From assembly GCF_003056355.1 (NCBI RefSeq), contig NZ_PYVW01000014.1:62001-126000 (forward strand): 64,000 nt of DNA. The letters are read 5' to 3'. This DNA comes from Devosia naphthalenivorans (GTDB lineage Bacteria; Pseudomonadota; Alphaproteobacteria; Rhizobiales; Devosiaceae). Below are positions 54,050 through 63,667 of this stretch, in pieces. Position numbers and translations under genes: made by a program. The notes under the pieces were generated by a model. It saw only the letters and a program-made list of their open reading frames with translations, was not told where the DNA came from and did no database searches. Position 1 is the first letter of the stretch. Each line of letters opens with the position of its first letter.

Positions 54050-54418
54050 CTACTCGGCGTAGCGCGTATGAATCTCGCGCGCCGTCCGCTCCGCCTCGGT
54101 GAGCAGGCGCGTCAAGGCTTCCCTGGCGGCAGGGGTGCAGGCTCGGTGGAAACGTGCAAAGGCGGTGTAGCCGCCATTGAACGCGCCGGCGAGCCGTTGA
54201 CGCCGATCCTCATCGGGTTCATCGAGCGTGATGAGATCAGCCATTTCCGCCCGCCAATCGGTGGTTTGCGACTGGCACAGCGGCTGCAGGAAATAAAGGC
54301 TGCCCATGATTTCGGCGAGCCGTTCCATCTGCCGCTGATAAGGCGGGTCGATGGCCCAGGCGGGGGTGCTGCCAAGGCAAAGCAGCAGGCTGAGAACGAA
54401 AAAGCGCAGGGTTTTCAA
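54050..54418 (-). CDS. TIGR02301 family exported protein
   Basis: 122 aa with a signal peptide (LRFFVLSLLLCLGSTPAWA, cleavage near AWA-ID). The mature part matches the alphaproteobacterial TIGR02301 pattern: PPYQRQMERLAEIMGSLYFLQPLC, DWRAEMADLI, RRQRLAGAFNGGYTAFARFHRACTP and a C-terminal helix. Function unknown, periplasmic. It lies 33 bp downstream of a NUDIX gene, the usual neighbour in rhizobia. Confidence 0.88.
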   Translation of the reverse strand: MKTLRFFVLSLLLCLGSTPAWAIDPPYQRQMERLAEIMGSLYFLQPLCQSQTTDWRAEMADLITLDEPDEDRRQRLAGAFNGGYTAFARFHRACTPAAREALTRLLTEAERTAREIHTRYAE

Positions 54419-54451
54419 AGCAGGGGTCCGCGAGGTTCGTGCCTGAAACTA

Positions 54452-54862
54452 TCAGCTTTGCGCCAGAACTGCGAAGGCCTTCACAAGCACGTCATCCAGC
54501 CGGCTCGTGGTGCGCAGCGCGATCAAAGCCGAGGGGTCGATCCATTTGTGGTCGGCAATTTCGTCGGACGCGCGCAACACGCCGGAGAAATCGCGCGTCG
54601 CGAAGACCGCGAGGCGGAACGTGCCTTCGCGGCCAAGGGTCTGCTCCATCACAGCCCGTGGATTGCGGATGGTGATGTTGAGCTCTTCCTGAACTTCGCG
54701 AATGGCGCATTGTTCGATGGTTTCACCCGGCTCGATCCGCCCACCCGGCAGTGTCCACAGATGCTGGTAGGGCGCATAGGCCCGCTTGATCAGCAGTACC
54801 TTGCTTTCGCGAACAATAGCGACGCTGGCAGCATTGGGGAGGTCGGTCACGGGGCGATCCAT
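54452..54862 (-). CDS. NUDIX hydrolase
   Basis: 136 aa. The Nudix box is complete at residues 41-63: GRIEPGETIEQCAIREVQEE then LNI, matching G-x5-E-x7-REU-x-EE-x-G/N-U. The N-terminal strand reads AASVAIVRESKVLLIKRAY. Cleaves a nucleoside diphosphate linked to another group; ADP-ribose or an oxidised nucleotide are possible substrates. Divergent from the SRAP gene and upstream of the TIGR02301 gene. Confidence 0.93.
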   Translation of the reverse strand: MDRPVTDLPNAASVAIVRESKVLLIKRAYAPYQHLWTLPGGRIEPGETIEQCAIREVQEELNITIRNPRAVMEQTLGREGTFRLAVFATRDFSGVLRASDEIADHKWIDPSALIALRTTSRLDDVLVKAFAVLAQS

Positions 54863-54918
54863 TTGCGATTCGGGCCTGATGACATTACTTCTTGTCGCTT
54901 AATGATGGAGACCACAAC

Positions 54919-55656
54919 ATGTGCGGACGCTACGCTTCGACGCTCCCGCCTGAAATGATGGAAGAGCTGTTCAAGCTCCTCAATCAGATCGAGATGGTAC
55001 CCCGCTACAACATCGCACCCACCCAGCCGATTGCCGCAGTGTGGGAACAACACGGAAGGCGCGAAGCCCACTTCGCGCGCTGGGGCCTGGTGCCCGGCTG
55101 GGTCAAGGACCCGCGCGAGTTTCCGCTGCTGATCAATGCCCGGGTAGAGACCATGGCTGAAAAGCCTGCTTTCCGGGACGCGCTCAAGCACGGTCGCTGC
55201 ATCATTCCGGCCAGCGGCTATTACGAGTGGCACACCAACCCCGACAAGTCCAAGCAGCCTTATTACATCACGTTGAGCGATGATCGTCCGATGGCGCTGG
55301 CCGGGCTCTATGCCAGCTGGATGGGGCCGAATGGGGAGGAAATCGACAGCGTTGCGACGATTACCGTTCCCGCCAACAGGCAGTTGGGTGAGATCCACGA
55401 CCGGATGCCGGCCATCCTTGATGAGGCGGCAATCGATGACTGGCTCAATGTGCTTGACGTGCACGCGGCCGAAGCGCGGCAGCTTGCCCTGCCGTTGCCC
55501 GATGGCACGCTCAAGTTTCACCCGGTTTCAACGCGGGTCAATTCTGCGCGCGATGATGATCCGGGCCTGATCGAGCCGGTGACGGTGATGCCGCCTGAGC
55601 TGCCGGTTCGCAAGAAGCGGGTGGCAGGCGGTGGCGCGCAGATGGATCTGTTCTAG
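54919..55656 (+). CDS. SOS response-associated peptidase (SRAP, YedK/HMCES family)
   Basis: 245 aa from ATG 54919, which places the required Cys2 directly after Met1 (MCGRYAST). Other catalytic or binding residues are Asn31 (PRYNIAPTQP), Asn73 (LINARVET), Glu103 (SGYYEWH) and His160 (GEIHDRMP). The enzyme forms a thiazolidine crosslink with abasic sites in single-stranded DNA and thereby protects them. No LexA box was identified upstream by eye. Confidence 0.95.
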   Translation: MCGRYASTLPPEMMEELFKLLNQIEMVPRYNIAPTQPIAAVWEQHGRREAHFARWGLVPGWVKDPREFPLLINARVETMAEKPAFRDALKHGRCIIPASGYYEWHTNPDKSKQPYYITLSDDRPMALAGLYASWMGPNGEEIDSVATITVPANRQLGEIHDRMPAILDEAAIDDWLNVLDVHAAEARQLALPLPDGTLKFHPVSTRVNSARDDDPGLIEPVTVMPPELPVRKKRVAGGGAQMDLF

Positions 55657-55700
55657 TGTTTACTTCGGACTGCCTGTTTTGATGATGTGGCAACCACAAT

Positions 55701-55778
55701 GTCATTCGCGCTAAAGCGGGAACCTCGGTTTTCCTTGCAACCATCGCCAACGGAGGTTCCCGCTTTCGCGGGAATGAC
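55701..55778. repeat. Palindromic repeat, family A, copy 3
   Basis: Arms GTCATTCGCGCTAAAGCGGG (continuing AACCTC) and GAGGTTCCCGCTTTCGCGGG (continuing AATGAC), about 26 nt apart. More diverged than the other copies in its left arm. Located between the convergent SRAP and hemerythrin genes. Confidence 0.82.
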
Positions 55779-55820
55779 CCGGTGGAAAAGACGCACGAAA
55801 CAAACATCTCCGGTTCAGCG

Positions 55821-55886
55821 GGGGCGAGTGGAGGCCTCTGTGCCACGCCCTCGTGGTTCGACAGGCTCACTACGAGGTCTGCTGGG
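55821..55886. repeat. Palindromic repeat, family B, copy 5 (partial)
   Basis: Keeps the spacer and right arm of the family B unit: GGCGAGTGGAGGCCTCTGTG then CCACGCCCTCGTGGTTCGAC, AGGCTCACTACGAGGTCT. The left arm is missing. It lies 43 bp after the family A copy in the same convergent gap. Confidence 0.75.
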
Positions 55887-55895
55887 TAAGATCGG

Positions 55896-56456
55896 CTAAA
55901 CGCCGATGCCGAAATAGCCCAGCGCGTCGCCCATGGCGTCTTCCTCGTAGCCCAGATGAGACAGCAACACGCGCTCGAGCGCATGGTAGACGGTCTTCGC
56001 TTCCTCGAAGCGCTGCGGCGTCGGTTCGCTCACCATGGCGTTGAGGGCATCGACCAGCCGCTCCAGCAATTCATGCACCACCACATGCTCGGCACGCAGC
56101 CGATCCGCAATGGCTTTGAATGCCGGTCCCTGCTGTGCCAGGCCTGGGAAGATCGCGTAGTCCTCGATGGAATGGTGCGTGTTGACGATCTGGCAGTGCT
56201 GCCCGCACAAATTGCCGAACCGCCGATAATTGGCGACCATCGCCATGTCATTGGTCTCGTCGGCGATCTGCTCGTGGGTAAGATTGCCCTTGGACGCACG
56301 TTCTATCAGGTGCCCAAGGGTCACCATGTTGCGGCGCAGATGATCGTGGATCATGCGCAGGTGCAGGCCGGGCTCGCGTTGCTCATTGGTGAGCCCCTCG
56401 AGTTTTTGTACGGGCGGACGCGTGGCGTCGTCCAGGAATTGGATGTCTTTAAGCAT
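55896..56456 (-). CDS. Hemerythrin HHE cation-binding domain protein
   Basis: 186 aa from ATG 56456 (MLKDIQFLDD); the ribosome site is weak. The diiron ligand pattern of a four-helix hemerythrin domain is visible: HLRMIHDHLRRNM (His37), HHSIEDYAIF (His94/95, Glu98), AEHVVVHELLERL (His124, His128) and SHLGYEEDAMGDAL. Proposed roles for this family include oxygen or nitric oxide sensing and iron-sulfur repair; none can be chosen here. Confidence 0.85.
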   Translation of the reverse strand: MLKDIQFLDDATRPPVQKLEGLTNEQREPGLHLRMIHDHLRRNMVTLGHLIERASKGNLTHEQIADETNDMAMVANYRRFGNLCGQHCQIVNTHHSIEDYAIFPGLAQQGPAFKAIADRLRAEHVVVHELLERLVDALNAMVSEPTPQRFEEAKTVYHALERVLLSHLGYEEDAMGDALGYFGIGV

Positions 56457-56515
56457 GGGCACTAAATGGCGCTGTCCACCTGTGGGATCAAGACGGCACA
56501 AAAAGGTCACTGGGC

Positions 56516-57931
56516 TTAGCCCAGCATCTTGCCCGGGTTGAGGATGCCTTTGGGGTCCAGCGCCGCCTTGATGGCTCCCATCATGCTGAGTGCGACGGGG
56601 TCCTTGACCTGTTTCAAAAGGTCTACCTTCAACTGCCCGATGCCGTGTTCGGCGGACACTGATCCGCCAAGCCGCAGGACGATTTCGTAGATCACTTCGT
56701 GCAGCTTTTCGTCGGCCTCGGCCATGAAGGCCTTGCCGTCGGCGCCAACCGGCTGGCTGAAGTTGAAGTGGATATTGCCGTCGCCCATGTGGCCGAACGG
56801 CACCGGACGGATGCCGGGGAACAGACGCTCGGCGGCAGTGACGCCCTCGGCGATCAACTGGGGAATTGCGGCGATCGGCACCGAAACGTCATGCTTGATC
56901 GAGGCGCCTTCCTTGGATTGCACCTCGCTCATCTGTTCGCGGAATGCCCACATGTGGGTTCGGTCCGCCAGCGATTCAGCCATGACGGCATTGTCGATCA
57001 TGCCTTCGGCAAAGGCAGTTTCGATTGCCGCCAGCAGAGTGCCCTCCGGCCCACCCTTCATGCGCGAGACTTCGATGAGGGCATACCAGGGCGACGGGCC
57101 TGCGGATGGGTTTCGGTCGAGGAAGCCATGCCGCAGCTGTAGTTCCAGCCCAAGCGCAGGCACGATTTCGAACGCGTTCAGTCGCGCGCCGATGCGTTCG
57201 CGCATGGCTTCGAACAGCTTGAGGCCAACATCGGGGCTGGCGATATTGACCAGCGCCGTCTCGAAATCCTCGGGCTTGGGATAGATCTTGAGCGTTGCTG
57301 CCGTGATGATGCCCAGCGTTCCCTCGGCGCCTACCAGCAGGTTTTTGAGATCGTAGCCGGTATTGTCCTTCTTGAGCGAATTGAGGCCCTGGTAGAGCCG
57401 CCCGTCGGCCAGCACGGCTTCAACGCCCATGGTGAGCTCGCGGGCGTTGCCATAGGCCAGGACGTTGACGCCGCCGGCGTTGGACGAAAGCAGCCCGCCA
57501 ATGCGCGCCGAGCCCTGCGAGCCCAGCCAGAGCGGAAAAATGGTGCCTTCGGCTTCGACTGCCTTGTGGGCGTTTTCCAGAATCACGCCGGCTTCCGCCG
57601 TCATCGTGCCGGCAGCCGTGTCGACGGCGCGAATGCGGTCGAGCTTGGCGAGGCTGAGGATAATCTCGTCGCCGCGCAGTGGTACCTGGGCGCCGACAAG
57701 TCCGGTGTTTCCACCCTGGGGGATGACGGCTACTTCGTTCTCGTTCGCCCAGCGCATTATTGCCTGCACTTCCCCCACCGAGCCCGGCAAGGCGATGGCC
57801 GCAGCCTTGGTGTGGAAGCGCTTGCGGGGCTCGTTGAGGTAGAGGCCCATCCGTTCGGGTTCGCCGATCACGGCATTGCCTCCGATCAGAGCGATGAGGT
57901 CGGAGACGATTTGAGAGCTGGGAAGGGGCAT
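56516..57931 (-). CDS. FAD-linked oxidase, D-2-hydroxyacid/D-2-hydroxyglutarate dehydrogenase type
   Basis: 471 aa from ATG 57931. PCMH-type FAD domain with VIPQGGNTGLVGAQVPLRGDEI, GGLLSSNAGGVNVLAYGNARE and NTGYDLKNLLVGAEGTLGII, then the FAD-linked oxidase C-terminal domain with HMGDGNIHFNF and SAEHGIGQLK. This arrangement fits GlcD/DLD-related D-2-hydroxyglutarate or D-lactate dehydrogenases. Substrate specificity cannot be decided by eye. Upstream frame before 57931 looks non-coding. Confidence 0.9.
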   Translation of the reverse strand: MPLPSSQIVSDLIALIGGNAVIGEPERMGLYLNEPRKRFHTKAAAIALPGSVGEVQAIMRWANENEVAVIPQGGNTGLVGAQVPLRGDEIILSLAKLDRIRAVDTAAGTMTAEAGVILENAHKAVEAEGTIFPLWLGSQGSARIGGLLSSNAGGVNVLAYGNARELTMGVEAVLADGRLYQGLNSLKKDNTGYDLKNLLVGAEGTLGIITAATLKIYPKPEDFETALVNIASPDVGLKLFEAMRERIGARLNAFEIVPALGLELQLRHGFLDRNPSAGPSPWYALIEVSRMKGGPEGTLLAAIETAFAEGMIDNAVMAESLADRTHMWAFREQMSEVQSKEGASIKHDVSVPIAAIPQLIAEGVTAAERLFPGIRPVPFGHMGDGNIHFNFSQPVGADGKAFMAEADEKLHEVIYEIVLRLGGSVSAEHGIGQLKVDLLKQVKDPVALSMMGAIKAALDPKGILNPGKMLG

Positions 57932-58094
57932 AGGGAAACCAGGTGTGCGAGGTAGGCCTAAGAATGGCGACTTGTTCGGCCGAGGACAAGCATCGCGCAC
58001 GTTATTAGGTCGCACGGCTGGCACTCCCGGGCGAATCCAGTAGGGTAGCCGTACCAGCCTTCAAGGACGCGACTTTCCCGGCGCGAACAAAGCA

Positions 58095-58712
58095 ATGACC
58101 GATAATCTCTGGCCGGAAATTTATTTCATCCGGCATGGCGAAACCCAGTGGAACGCGGAACGCCGCTACCAGGGACGCCGCGACATTCCCCTCAACGAAA
58201 AGGGCCGCGGCCAGGCCGACCAGAATGGCAGGGCACTGGCTGCGCTGTTTGCTTCGCGCGGCCTGAATCCCAATGATTTCGAGTGGCACGCTTCGCCCTT
58301 GGGGCGCACGCGCGAGACCATGGAGCGGGTGCGGGCCGGCTTCGAGGGTTCGCTGCCGGAGGTCAAATACGACATTCGCCTGATGGAAATATCCTTCGGC
58401 ATTCTCGAAGGCGAACTGTTCGAGCACTTGCCGGCTGGGATGGCGGTGGCCCCGGGCGAACGCAAGGAAGATTATTGGGAATTCCGCCCCGAGAATGGCG
58501 AGAACTATCGCGACGTCGAGACGCGGCTGGCGGAATTTTCCAGTGTTCTCAAGGGGCCCTCGGTGGTGGTGGCGCATGGCGGCATAGCGCGCACGCTGCG
58601 GGTCCTGATCGAGCGCGCGCCAATCGTGGAAGTGGTCAATTGGGCGCCGCCGCAAGACGTCATCATGCACTTCAAGCCTGGCTTCATGGAGATGCTGCAG
58701 TCCCAGCCGTGA
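58095..58712 (+). CDS. Histidine phosphatase family protein (phosphoglycerate mutase-like)
   Basis: 205 aa. Phosphohistidine motif FIRHGETQWN with His14; second His in VVVAHGGIARTLRVL; ASPLGRTRETMERV carries the conserved Arg. Family members are cofactor-dependent mutases or phosphatases; at this length and without a mutase-specific lid, a phosphatase is likelier. Ends 52 bp before aroC on the same strand. Confidence 0.93.
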   Translation: MTDNLWPEIYFIRHGETQWNAERRYQGRRDIPLNEKGRGQADQNGRALAALFASRGLNPNDFEWHASPLGRTRETMERVRAGFEGSLPEVKYDIRLMEISFGILEGELFEHLPAGMAVAPGERKEDYWEFRPENGENYRDVETRLAEFSSVLKGPSVVVAHGGIARTLRVLIERAPIVEVVNWAPPQDVIMHFKPGFMEMLQSQP

Positions 58713-58764
58713 TTGACCTGACGGCGGCTGCTGCCTAGAAAGCGGCGTAACACGGGGCCTTGCC

Positions 58765-59880
58765 ATGTCTTTCAACACCTTCGGGCATCTTTTCCGCTTC
58801 ACGACCTGGGGCGAGAGCCATGGACCTGCGCTGGGGGTGGTCGTCGACGGTTGCCCACCCGGCATCGTGCTGACGCCGGAGATCATCCAGCGCGATCTCG
58901 ACCGGCGCAAGCCGGGCCAGTCGAAATACACCACGCAGCGCCGGGAGGCTGATGAGGTCAAGATTTTGTCGGGTGTTTTCGAGGACGAGCGCACCGATGG
59001 CCCGCGCACGACCGGCACGCCCATTTCGCTGCTGATCGAGAATACCGACCAGCGCTCCAAGGACTATGCCGACATCCGGGACAAATACCGCCCCGGCCAT
59101 GCCGATTTCACCTATGACCAGAAATACGGCATTCGCGATTATCGCGGCGGCGGCAGGACTTCGGCCCGGGAGACCGCAGCCCGTGTCGCTGCAGGCGCGG
59201 TGGCGCGGCAGGTGCTTTCCGGCATTTCAATCCGTGCAAGCCTGGTGCAGGTCGGGCCGCACAAGATCGACTACAACAATTTCGATTGGGACCAGGTCGA
59301 CCAGAACCCGTTCTTTTGCGCCGATGCGCAGGCAGCAGCCCTTTGGGCCGACTATCTCGATGGCATCCGCAAGGCTGGCAATTCCGTCGGCGCCGTGATC
59401 GAGGTCGTGGCCGAGAATGTGCCTGCCGGCTGGGGCGCGCCGATCTATGGCAAGCTCAGTGCTGATCTGGCTTCGGCCATGATGAGCATCAATGCGGTCA
59501 AGGCCGTGGAGATCGGCGCCGGTTTTGAAGCCGCGAGCCTTACCGGCATCGAGAACGCCGACCAGATGCGGGCAGGCGAGGACAAGCCCTATTTCCTGTC
59601 CAACCACGCCGGGGGAATTTTGGGCGGCATCTCCAACGGCGATCCCGTTGTGTGCCGCTTCGCGGTGAAGCCGACATCCTCGATCCTGACGCCGCGCCAG
59701 ACCGTGACCACCGCAAATGAGGATGCCGATATCATCACCAAGGGGCGGCATGACCCGTGCGTGGGTATCAGGGCGGTACCCGTGGGCGAGGCGATGATGG
59801 CGCTGGTGCTGGCCGACCACGCGCTGCGCCACCGCGGGCAGACGGGGCGTTATGGTGCGGTAGGGTTTGAGCGGAACTAA
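58765..59880 (+). CDS. aroC: Chorismate synthase
   Basis: 371 aa. All three family signatures are seen: [37 protein letters not shown] with RGGGR just before, and [17 protein letters not shown]. Converts EPSP to chorismate using reduced FMN, the last step of the shikimate pathway. The stop overlaps the stop of the convergent tlyA gene by 4 bp. Confidence 0.98.
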   Translation: MSFNTFGHLFRFTTWGESHGPALGVVVDGCPPGIVLTPEIIQRDLDRRKPGQSKYTTQRREADEVKILSGVFEDERTDGPRTTGTPISLLIENTDQRSKDYADIRDKYRPGHADFTYDQKYGIRDYRGGGRTSARETAARVAAGAVARQVLSGISIRASLVQVGPHKIDYNNFDWDQVDQNPFFCADAQAAALWADYLDGIRKAGNSVGAVIEVVAENVPAGWGAPIYGKLSADLASAMMSINAVKAVEIGAGFEAASLTGIENADQMRAGEDKPYFLSNHAGGILGGISNGDPVVCRFAVKPTSSILTPRQTVTTANEDADIITKGRHDPCVGIRAVPVGEAMMALVLADHALRHRGQTGRYGAVGFERN

Positions 59881-60614
59881 GCGCGGCTGAAGACCAGCAC
59901 GGTTTCCTGGTTGCCATCGCCGCCGCTGATCGGCGAGGGCACCGCGAGCCGGTGCTGAAAGCCCTGTTGCTCGATGAAGGCAATGACCTCTGTCAATGCG
60001 GTATCGACTGCTTCCTGGCTGGTTACGATGCCGCCCTTGCCGACATTCTGCCGGCCCACTTCGAATTGTGGTTTGAACAGGATCACGGCATCGGCTGTTG
60101 CGGCGCAGAGCGCCAGCGGGGCCGCCAGCACCTTAGTCACCGAAACGAAGCTGATGTCGGAGACCAGCAGATCTATGGGTTCCGGGATCGTTTCGGCGTC
60201 CAGGTCCCGCGCATTGACGCCTTCCATGCTCACAACGCGATCGCTGCCCTTGAGTCGCTGGTGAAGCTGGTCGTGGCCCACGTCAACGGCATAGATTTTC
60301 CGCGCGCCGCGCTCCATGAGCAACTGCGTGAAACCACCGGTGGATGCGCCAACGTCGAGGCAGGTTTTGTCCTGGACTTTTATGGCGCCAGCATCGAGCC
60401 CCGCCACCAGCTTGAGGGCCGCGCGGGAAACATAGTTTGCTGCGGGATCGCTGAGCGCCAGCTTGTCTTCGCGGCCGACCATTTGGTTGGCCTTGACCGC
60501 AGTGACGCCGTTGATGGTCACCGTTCCGCGCAGGATCGCGTCACGGGCCCGGGCGCGGCTCGGCACCAGGCTGCGCTGCTCCAGGGCCAGATCCAGCCTG
60601 ATGCGCTCGCTCAT
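59877..60614 (-). CDS. tlyA: TlyA family rRNA (cytidine-2'-O)-methyltransferase
   Basis: 245 aa. N-terminal S4 RNA-binding domain (residues 1-65, [20 protein letters not shown]), then an FtsJ-like methyltransferase with [20 protein letters not shown] and the block [15 protein letters not shown]. TlyA methylates 16S and/or 23S rRNA, and is also described as a hemolysin-like protein. The start overlaps the Sco1 stop (ATGA). Confidence 0.94.
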   Translation of the reverse strand: MSERIRLDLALEQRSLVPSRARARDAILRGTVTINGVTAVKANQMVGREDKLALSDPAANYVSRAALKLVAGLDAGAIKVQDKTCLDVGASTGGFTQLLMERGARKIYAVDVGHDQLHQRLKGSDRVVSMEGVNARDLDAETIPEPIDLLVSDISFVSVTKVLAAPLALCAATADAVILFKPQFEVGRQNVGKGGIVTSQEAVDTALTEVIAFIEQQGFQHRLAVPSPISGGDGNQETVLVFSRA

Positions 60615-61201
60615 CCCTGGACCAGGCGTTTGACTTTGGCGAGGGCGGTTTCCCGGTCTTCTTCATAGGCAACGGTGCCCTCGAAGCTGCCGTCTTCATC
60701 GATCAGGAAGGTGAGGGCCGTGTGGTTGACCAAATAGTTCGGATCACCCGGCTCGCCGACCTTCTCGGAGAACACGCCGAAGGCTTTCTTGATGTTTTCG
60801 GTCTGCTCGAGACTGCTGGCGACGAGGCCGATGATGGAGGGATCAAAGCCTTCCACATAGTCCTTGACCATGGCCAGCGTGTCCCGCTCGGGATCGACCG
60901 AGACGAAGATGATGCGCAGATCGTCTTCGGACAGGCCGAGTTCGGACCGCCAGGCAGTGGTTTCGGCCAGGGTCGTGGGGCATACGTCGGGGCAGAAGGT
61001 GAAGCCGAAGAACACCAGGCTTGGTGTTCCGCGCAGTTCATCCTGCGTGAACGCGCCTCCCTTCGTCGAGTTGAGCGCGAATTCCTGACCGGTGACACCG
61101 AGTGGGCGGGAGGGCGGACGCACGATGAAAAGCGTTGTCGCCCCGATGGCTACGACGGCAACCAGCGCCCACAGGATGATGCGGAACGTACGGATGGACA
61201 T
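60611..61201 (-). CDS. SCO1/SenC family copper chaperone
   Basis: 196 aa. One N-terminal membrane anchor (IILWALVAVVAIGATTLFIV), then a thioredoxin fold with the copper-binding FTFCPDVCPTT (Cys70, Cys74) and His160 in YLVNHTALTFLID. Sco proteins help build the CuA centre of cytochrome c oxidase on the periplasmic side. No oxidase genes are nearby. It sits between xseB and tlyA, with an ATGA overlap to tlyA. Confidence 0.94.
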   Translation of the reverse strand: MSIRTFRIILWALVAVVAIGATTLFIVRPPSRPLGVTGQEFALNSTKGGAFTQDELRGTPSLVFFGFTFCPDVCPTTLAETTAWRSELGLSEDDLRIIFVSVDPERDTLAMVKDYVEGFDPSIIGLVASSLEQTENIKKAFGVFSEKVGEPGDPNYLVNHTALTFLIDEDGSFEGTVAYEEDRETALAKVKRLVQG

Positions 61202-61219
61202 GGGTTTTCCTGACTGGTC

Positions 61220-61462
61220 CTAGGCGTCCAGCGGCTCGATGCCGGTGGGCTTGCCGTCGCGGCTTAGCGTGATCTTTTCGATGCGCGCTTCGGCCGTCCG
61301 CAACAGGGTTTCGCAATGGGCCTTGAGCGCTTCACCGCGTTCATAGATGGCGATGGATTCGGCCAGCGGAGCACGGCCGGATTCCAGCTTGCCGACGATT
61401 TCTTCAAGCTGAGCAAGGGCCGCTTCGAAGCTGAGGGTCTTGATGTCGTCGTTGTCAGCCAT
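61220..61462 (-). CDS. xseB: Exodeoxyribonuclease VII small subunit
   Basis: 80 aa from ATG 61462, with AGGA 8 nt upstream. The family core is [20 protein letters not shown] then [20 protein letters not shown]. It partners XseA, whose gene is not in the window. It lies 10 bp downstream of the deacetylase gene. Confidence 0.95.
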   Translation of the reverse strand: MADNDDIKTLSFEAALAQLEEIVGKLESGRAPLAESIAIYERGEALKAHCETLLRTAEARIEKITLSRDGKPTGIEPLDA

Positions 61463-61472
61463 GGCTATCATC

Positions 61473-62420
61473 CTAGTCGTCGAGGCGCCCCACTGCGCCA
61501 TCCATCAGCACGGCGACATGGTTGGATACGCCGCCGGCCAAGCCCTTGAGGTCATACCCACCTTCAAGAAGCGATACAATGCGGTTGCCGCAGCAGCGCT
61601 CGGCGATATCCATCAACTTTCCGGTGAGCCAGCCATAATCGCTCGATTGCCAATTGAGTTGGGCAAGGGGATCGCGCTCGTGGGCGTCGAAACCGGCAGA
61701 GATCAGGATCAAGTCGGGGGAGAAATCGATAAGGGCGGGGAAGATGCGTTCGAGATAGGCGGCGCGCATGGTTTGCCCGTCGGTGTTCGGGGCAAGCGGC
61801 GCGTTGCTGATGTTGCCGACGCCGGTTTCATCGGCCCGTCCGGTGCCGGGGAACAGCGGCATCTGATGGGTTGAGGCGTAGAAGACCGTTGAATCCGCCT
61901 TGAAAATGTCCTGCGTGCCATTGCCGTGGTGCACATCGAAATCGATGATGGCGATGCGCTCGGCGCCGTATTTTCGTTGCGCTTCGCGGGCGGTAATGGC
62001 GGCGGTGTTGATGAGGCAGAAGCCCATTGGGAGGGCGATTTCGGCGTGGTGACCGGGTGGGCGAATGGCGCAGAAGGCGTTGTCGGCCTGGCCGAGCAGG
62101 ACGGCCTCGAGCGCCAGGAGCGCGCCGCCGAGACCTGTTGCGGCGGCCGACAGGGAGGCTGCGGAAACGAAGGTGTCGGCGTCGATCTGGCCGATGCCTT
62201 CCGCGGGGCGGGCTTGGCGCAAGATCTCCAGATATTTGCCATCATGGACCAATTCGGCCAGCATCAAGTCCCCGCTTGGGGCTTCCTTGCGGATGAGGTT
62301 ATCGAAACGCGAGCGTGACAAGGCCTCTTCGACAGCGCGAATCCGGTCTGCGCACTCAGGGTGACCCTGGGGCGTAACGTGGTCGGCGAAGTTGGTCTGG
62401 CTGACGAGAAGGGTGGTCAC
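61473..62420 (-). CDS. Histone-deacetylase superfamily protein (class II-like)
   Basis: 315 aa from GTG 62420. The zinc-dependent deacetylase motifs are [16 protein letters not shown] (His124, His125), [16 protein letters not shown] (Asp162, His164), [17 protein letters not shown] and SLLEGGYDL. Bacterial members deacetylate acetylpolyamines, acetoin-related compounds or proteins. Start of a codirectional group with xseB, sco1 and tlyA; divergent from sua5. Confidence 0.93.
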   Translation of the reverse strand: MTTLLVSQTNFADHVTPQGHPECADRIRAVEEALSRSRFDNLIRKEAPSGDLMLAELVHDGKYLEILRQARPAEGIGQIDADTFVSAASLSAAATGLGGALLALEAVLLGQADNAFCAIRPPGHHAEIALPMGFCLINTAAITAREAQRKYGAERIAIIDFDVHHGNGTQDIFKADSTVFYASTHQMPLFPGTGRADETGVGNISNAPLAPNTDGQTMRAAYLERIFPALIDFSPDLILISAGFDAHERDPLAQLNWQSSDYGWLTGKLMDIAERCCGNRIVSLLEGGYDLKGLAGGVSNHVAVLMDGAVGRLDD

Positions 62421-62518
62421 GCGGGGGTTAAGCTCCAGTTGATTCGTCGCTGCGTCTTGACGCGCACAAGCGGCATTGTCAAACAACCGCCATGCTGACG
62501 AGCGGTATCCAACAGAAC

Positions 62519-63448
62519 ATGAACACCCAAACGGTCGCCCAGGCCGCAGAGTTGCTGCGCGCGGGACAGGTCTGCGCATTTCCGACCGAAACCGTCTACG
62601 GTTTGGGCGGCGATGCGACCAATGCGGATGCGGTTCTCTCTATCTACGAGACCAAGGGGCGCCCCCGGTTCAATCCGCTGATCATGCACTGCGCCGATCT
62701 GGCGATGGCGGAAACGCTGGCAGAGTTTTCCCCTCTGGCGCGGCGGCTTGCTGCACTGTGGCCCGGATCGCTCACCATTGTGTTGCCGGCCAAGCCGAAC
62801 AATGGACTGGCCGATGTTGCGACGGCGGGGTTGGACACGGTTGGTCTGCGCGTGCCGGACCATCCGGTCGCGCTCGAACTGCTGAGGGCTGTGGGGCGCC
62901 CGCTGGCGGCGCCTTCGGCCAATCCATCGGGTAAGCTCTCGCCGACCACGGCGCAGCAGGTCTGGAACGGATTCGGCGGCAGGGTGCCGGTACTGGATGG
63001 AGGAGCGTGCCGGGCAGGTCTGGAGTCGACGATCATCCGCGTCGAGGGGGACCGGCTGGTGCAGCTGCGTGCCGGTGCGCTGGCGCGGGAGGAGATCGAA
63101 GCGGCACTGGGCGTCGCGGTGGACGTGGCGGAAAAGGGTTCGGCCATTGCTTCTCCGGGAATGATGGCGAGCCATTATGCGCCCAACGCGCAGATCCGGC
63201 TCGATGCGGTGCCGCATGCTGGTGAGGCCTATCTGGCGTTTGGGCGGTCTCGGTCCTTTGAGGGGCCCATGCGCAACCTGTCGGAAGCGGGCGATCTGCG
63301 GGAAGCGGCGCAGAACCTGTTTTCCATGCTGCACGAGCTGGATGCCGTGGGGGCAGGGATGATTGCCGTGGCGCCGATTCCGCATGTGGGATTGGGCGAG
63401 GCGATCAATGACCGCCTGGCCCGGGCTGCGGCACCTAGAGGGGGCTAG
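62519..63448 (+). CDS. L-threonylcarbamoyladenylate synthase, Sua5 type
   Basis: 309 aa from ATG 62519; an alternative ATG lies at 62492 and neither has a clear Shine-Dalgarno. The YrdC domain has CAFPTETVYGLGGDATN, KGRPRFNPLIMH and APSANPSGKLSPTTAQQV; a linker then leads to the C-terminal Sua5 domain (SPGMMASHYAPNAQIRL). It makes threonylcarbamoyl-AMP for the t6A37 modification of tRNAs reading ANN codons. Confidence 0.95.
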   Translation: MNTQTVAQAAELLRAGQVCAFPTETVYGLGGDATNADAVLSIYETKGRPRFNPLIMHCADLAMAETLAEFSPLARRLAALWPGSLTIVLPAKPNNGLADVATAGLDTVGLRVPDHPVALELLRAVGRPLAAPSANPSGKLSPTTAQQVWNGFGGRVPVLDGGACRAGLESTIIRVEGDRLVQLRAGALAREEIEAALGVAVDVAEKGSAIASPGMMASHYAPNAQIRLDAVPHAGEAYLAFGRSRSFEGPMRNLSEAGDLREAAQNLFSMLHELDAVGAGMIAVAPIPHVGLGEAINDRLARAAAPRGG

Positions 63449-63500
63449 GTTGTGTGCCGGTTCTTTTAGTGAAGCTTCACGGCAGGAACACCACCGCTGA

Positions 63501-63551
63501 ACCCCTCATCCGGCCCTACGGGCCACCTTCTCCCCTCAGGGGAGAAGGGAA
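63501..63551. repeat. Palindromic repeat, family E, copy 3
   Basis: CCCCTCATCCGGCCCTACGG followed by GCCACCTTCTCCCCTCAGGG and GAGAAGGGA. The inner stems CGGCCC-TAC-GGGCC and CTTCTCCCC-TCA-GGGGAGAAG are adjacent. A very similar unit is widespread in rhizobial intergenic regions as far as I recall. Confidence 0.7.
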
Positions 63552-63598
63552 GGCAGCGCCGTGCCAGGAGTCTACACAAGCTAGGGCTTCGGCTTGGT

Positions 63599-63643
63599 GC
63601 CACGGCCTCGTGGTTCGACGGGCTCACCATGAGGTCTACTGGG
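63599..63643. repeat. Palindromic repeat, family B, copy 6 (right arm only)
   Basis: GCCACGGCCTCGTGGTTCGA then CGGGCTCACCATGAGGTCTACTGG. Only the right arm is kept. It lies between the convergent sua5 and dnaJ-family genes. Confidence 0.78.
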
Positions 63644-63667
63644 GGACCCTGCGCGGTGCGGTGTGCC

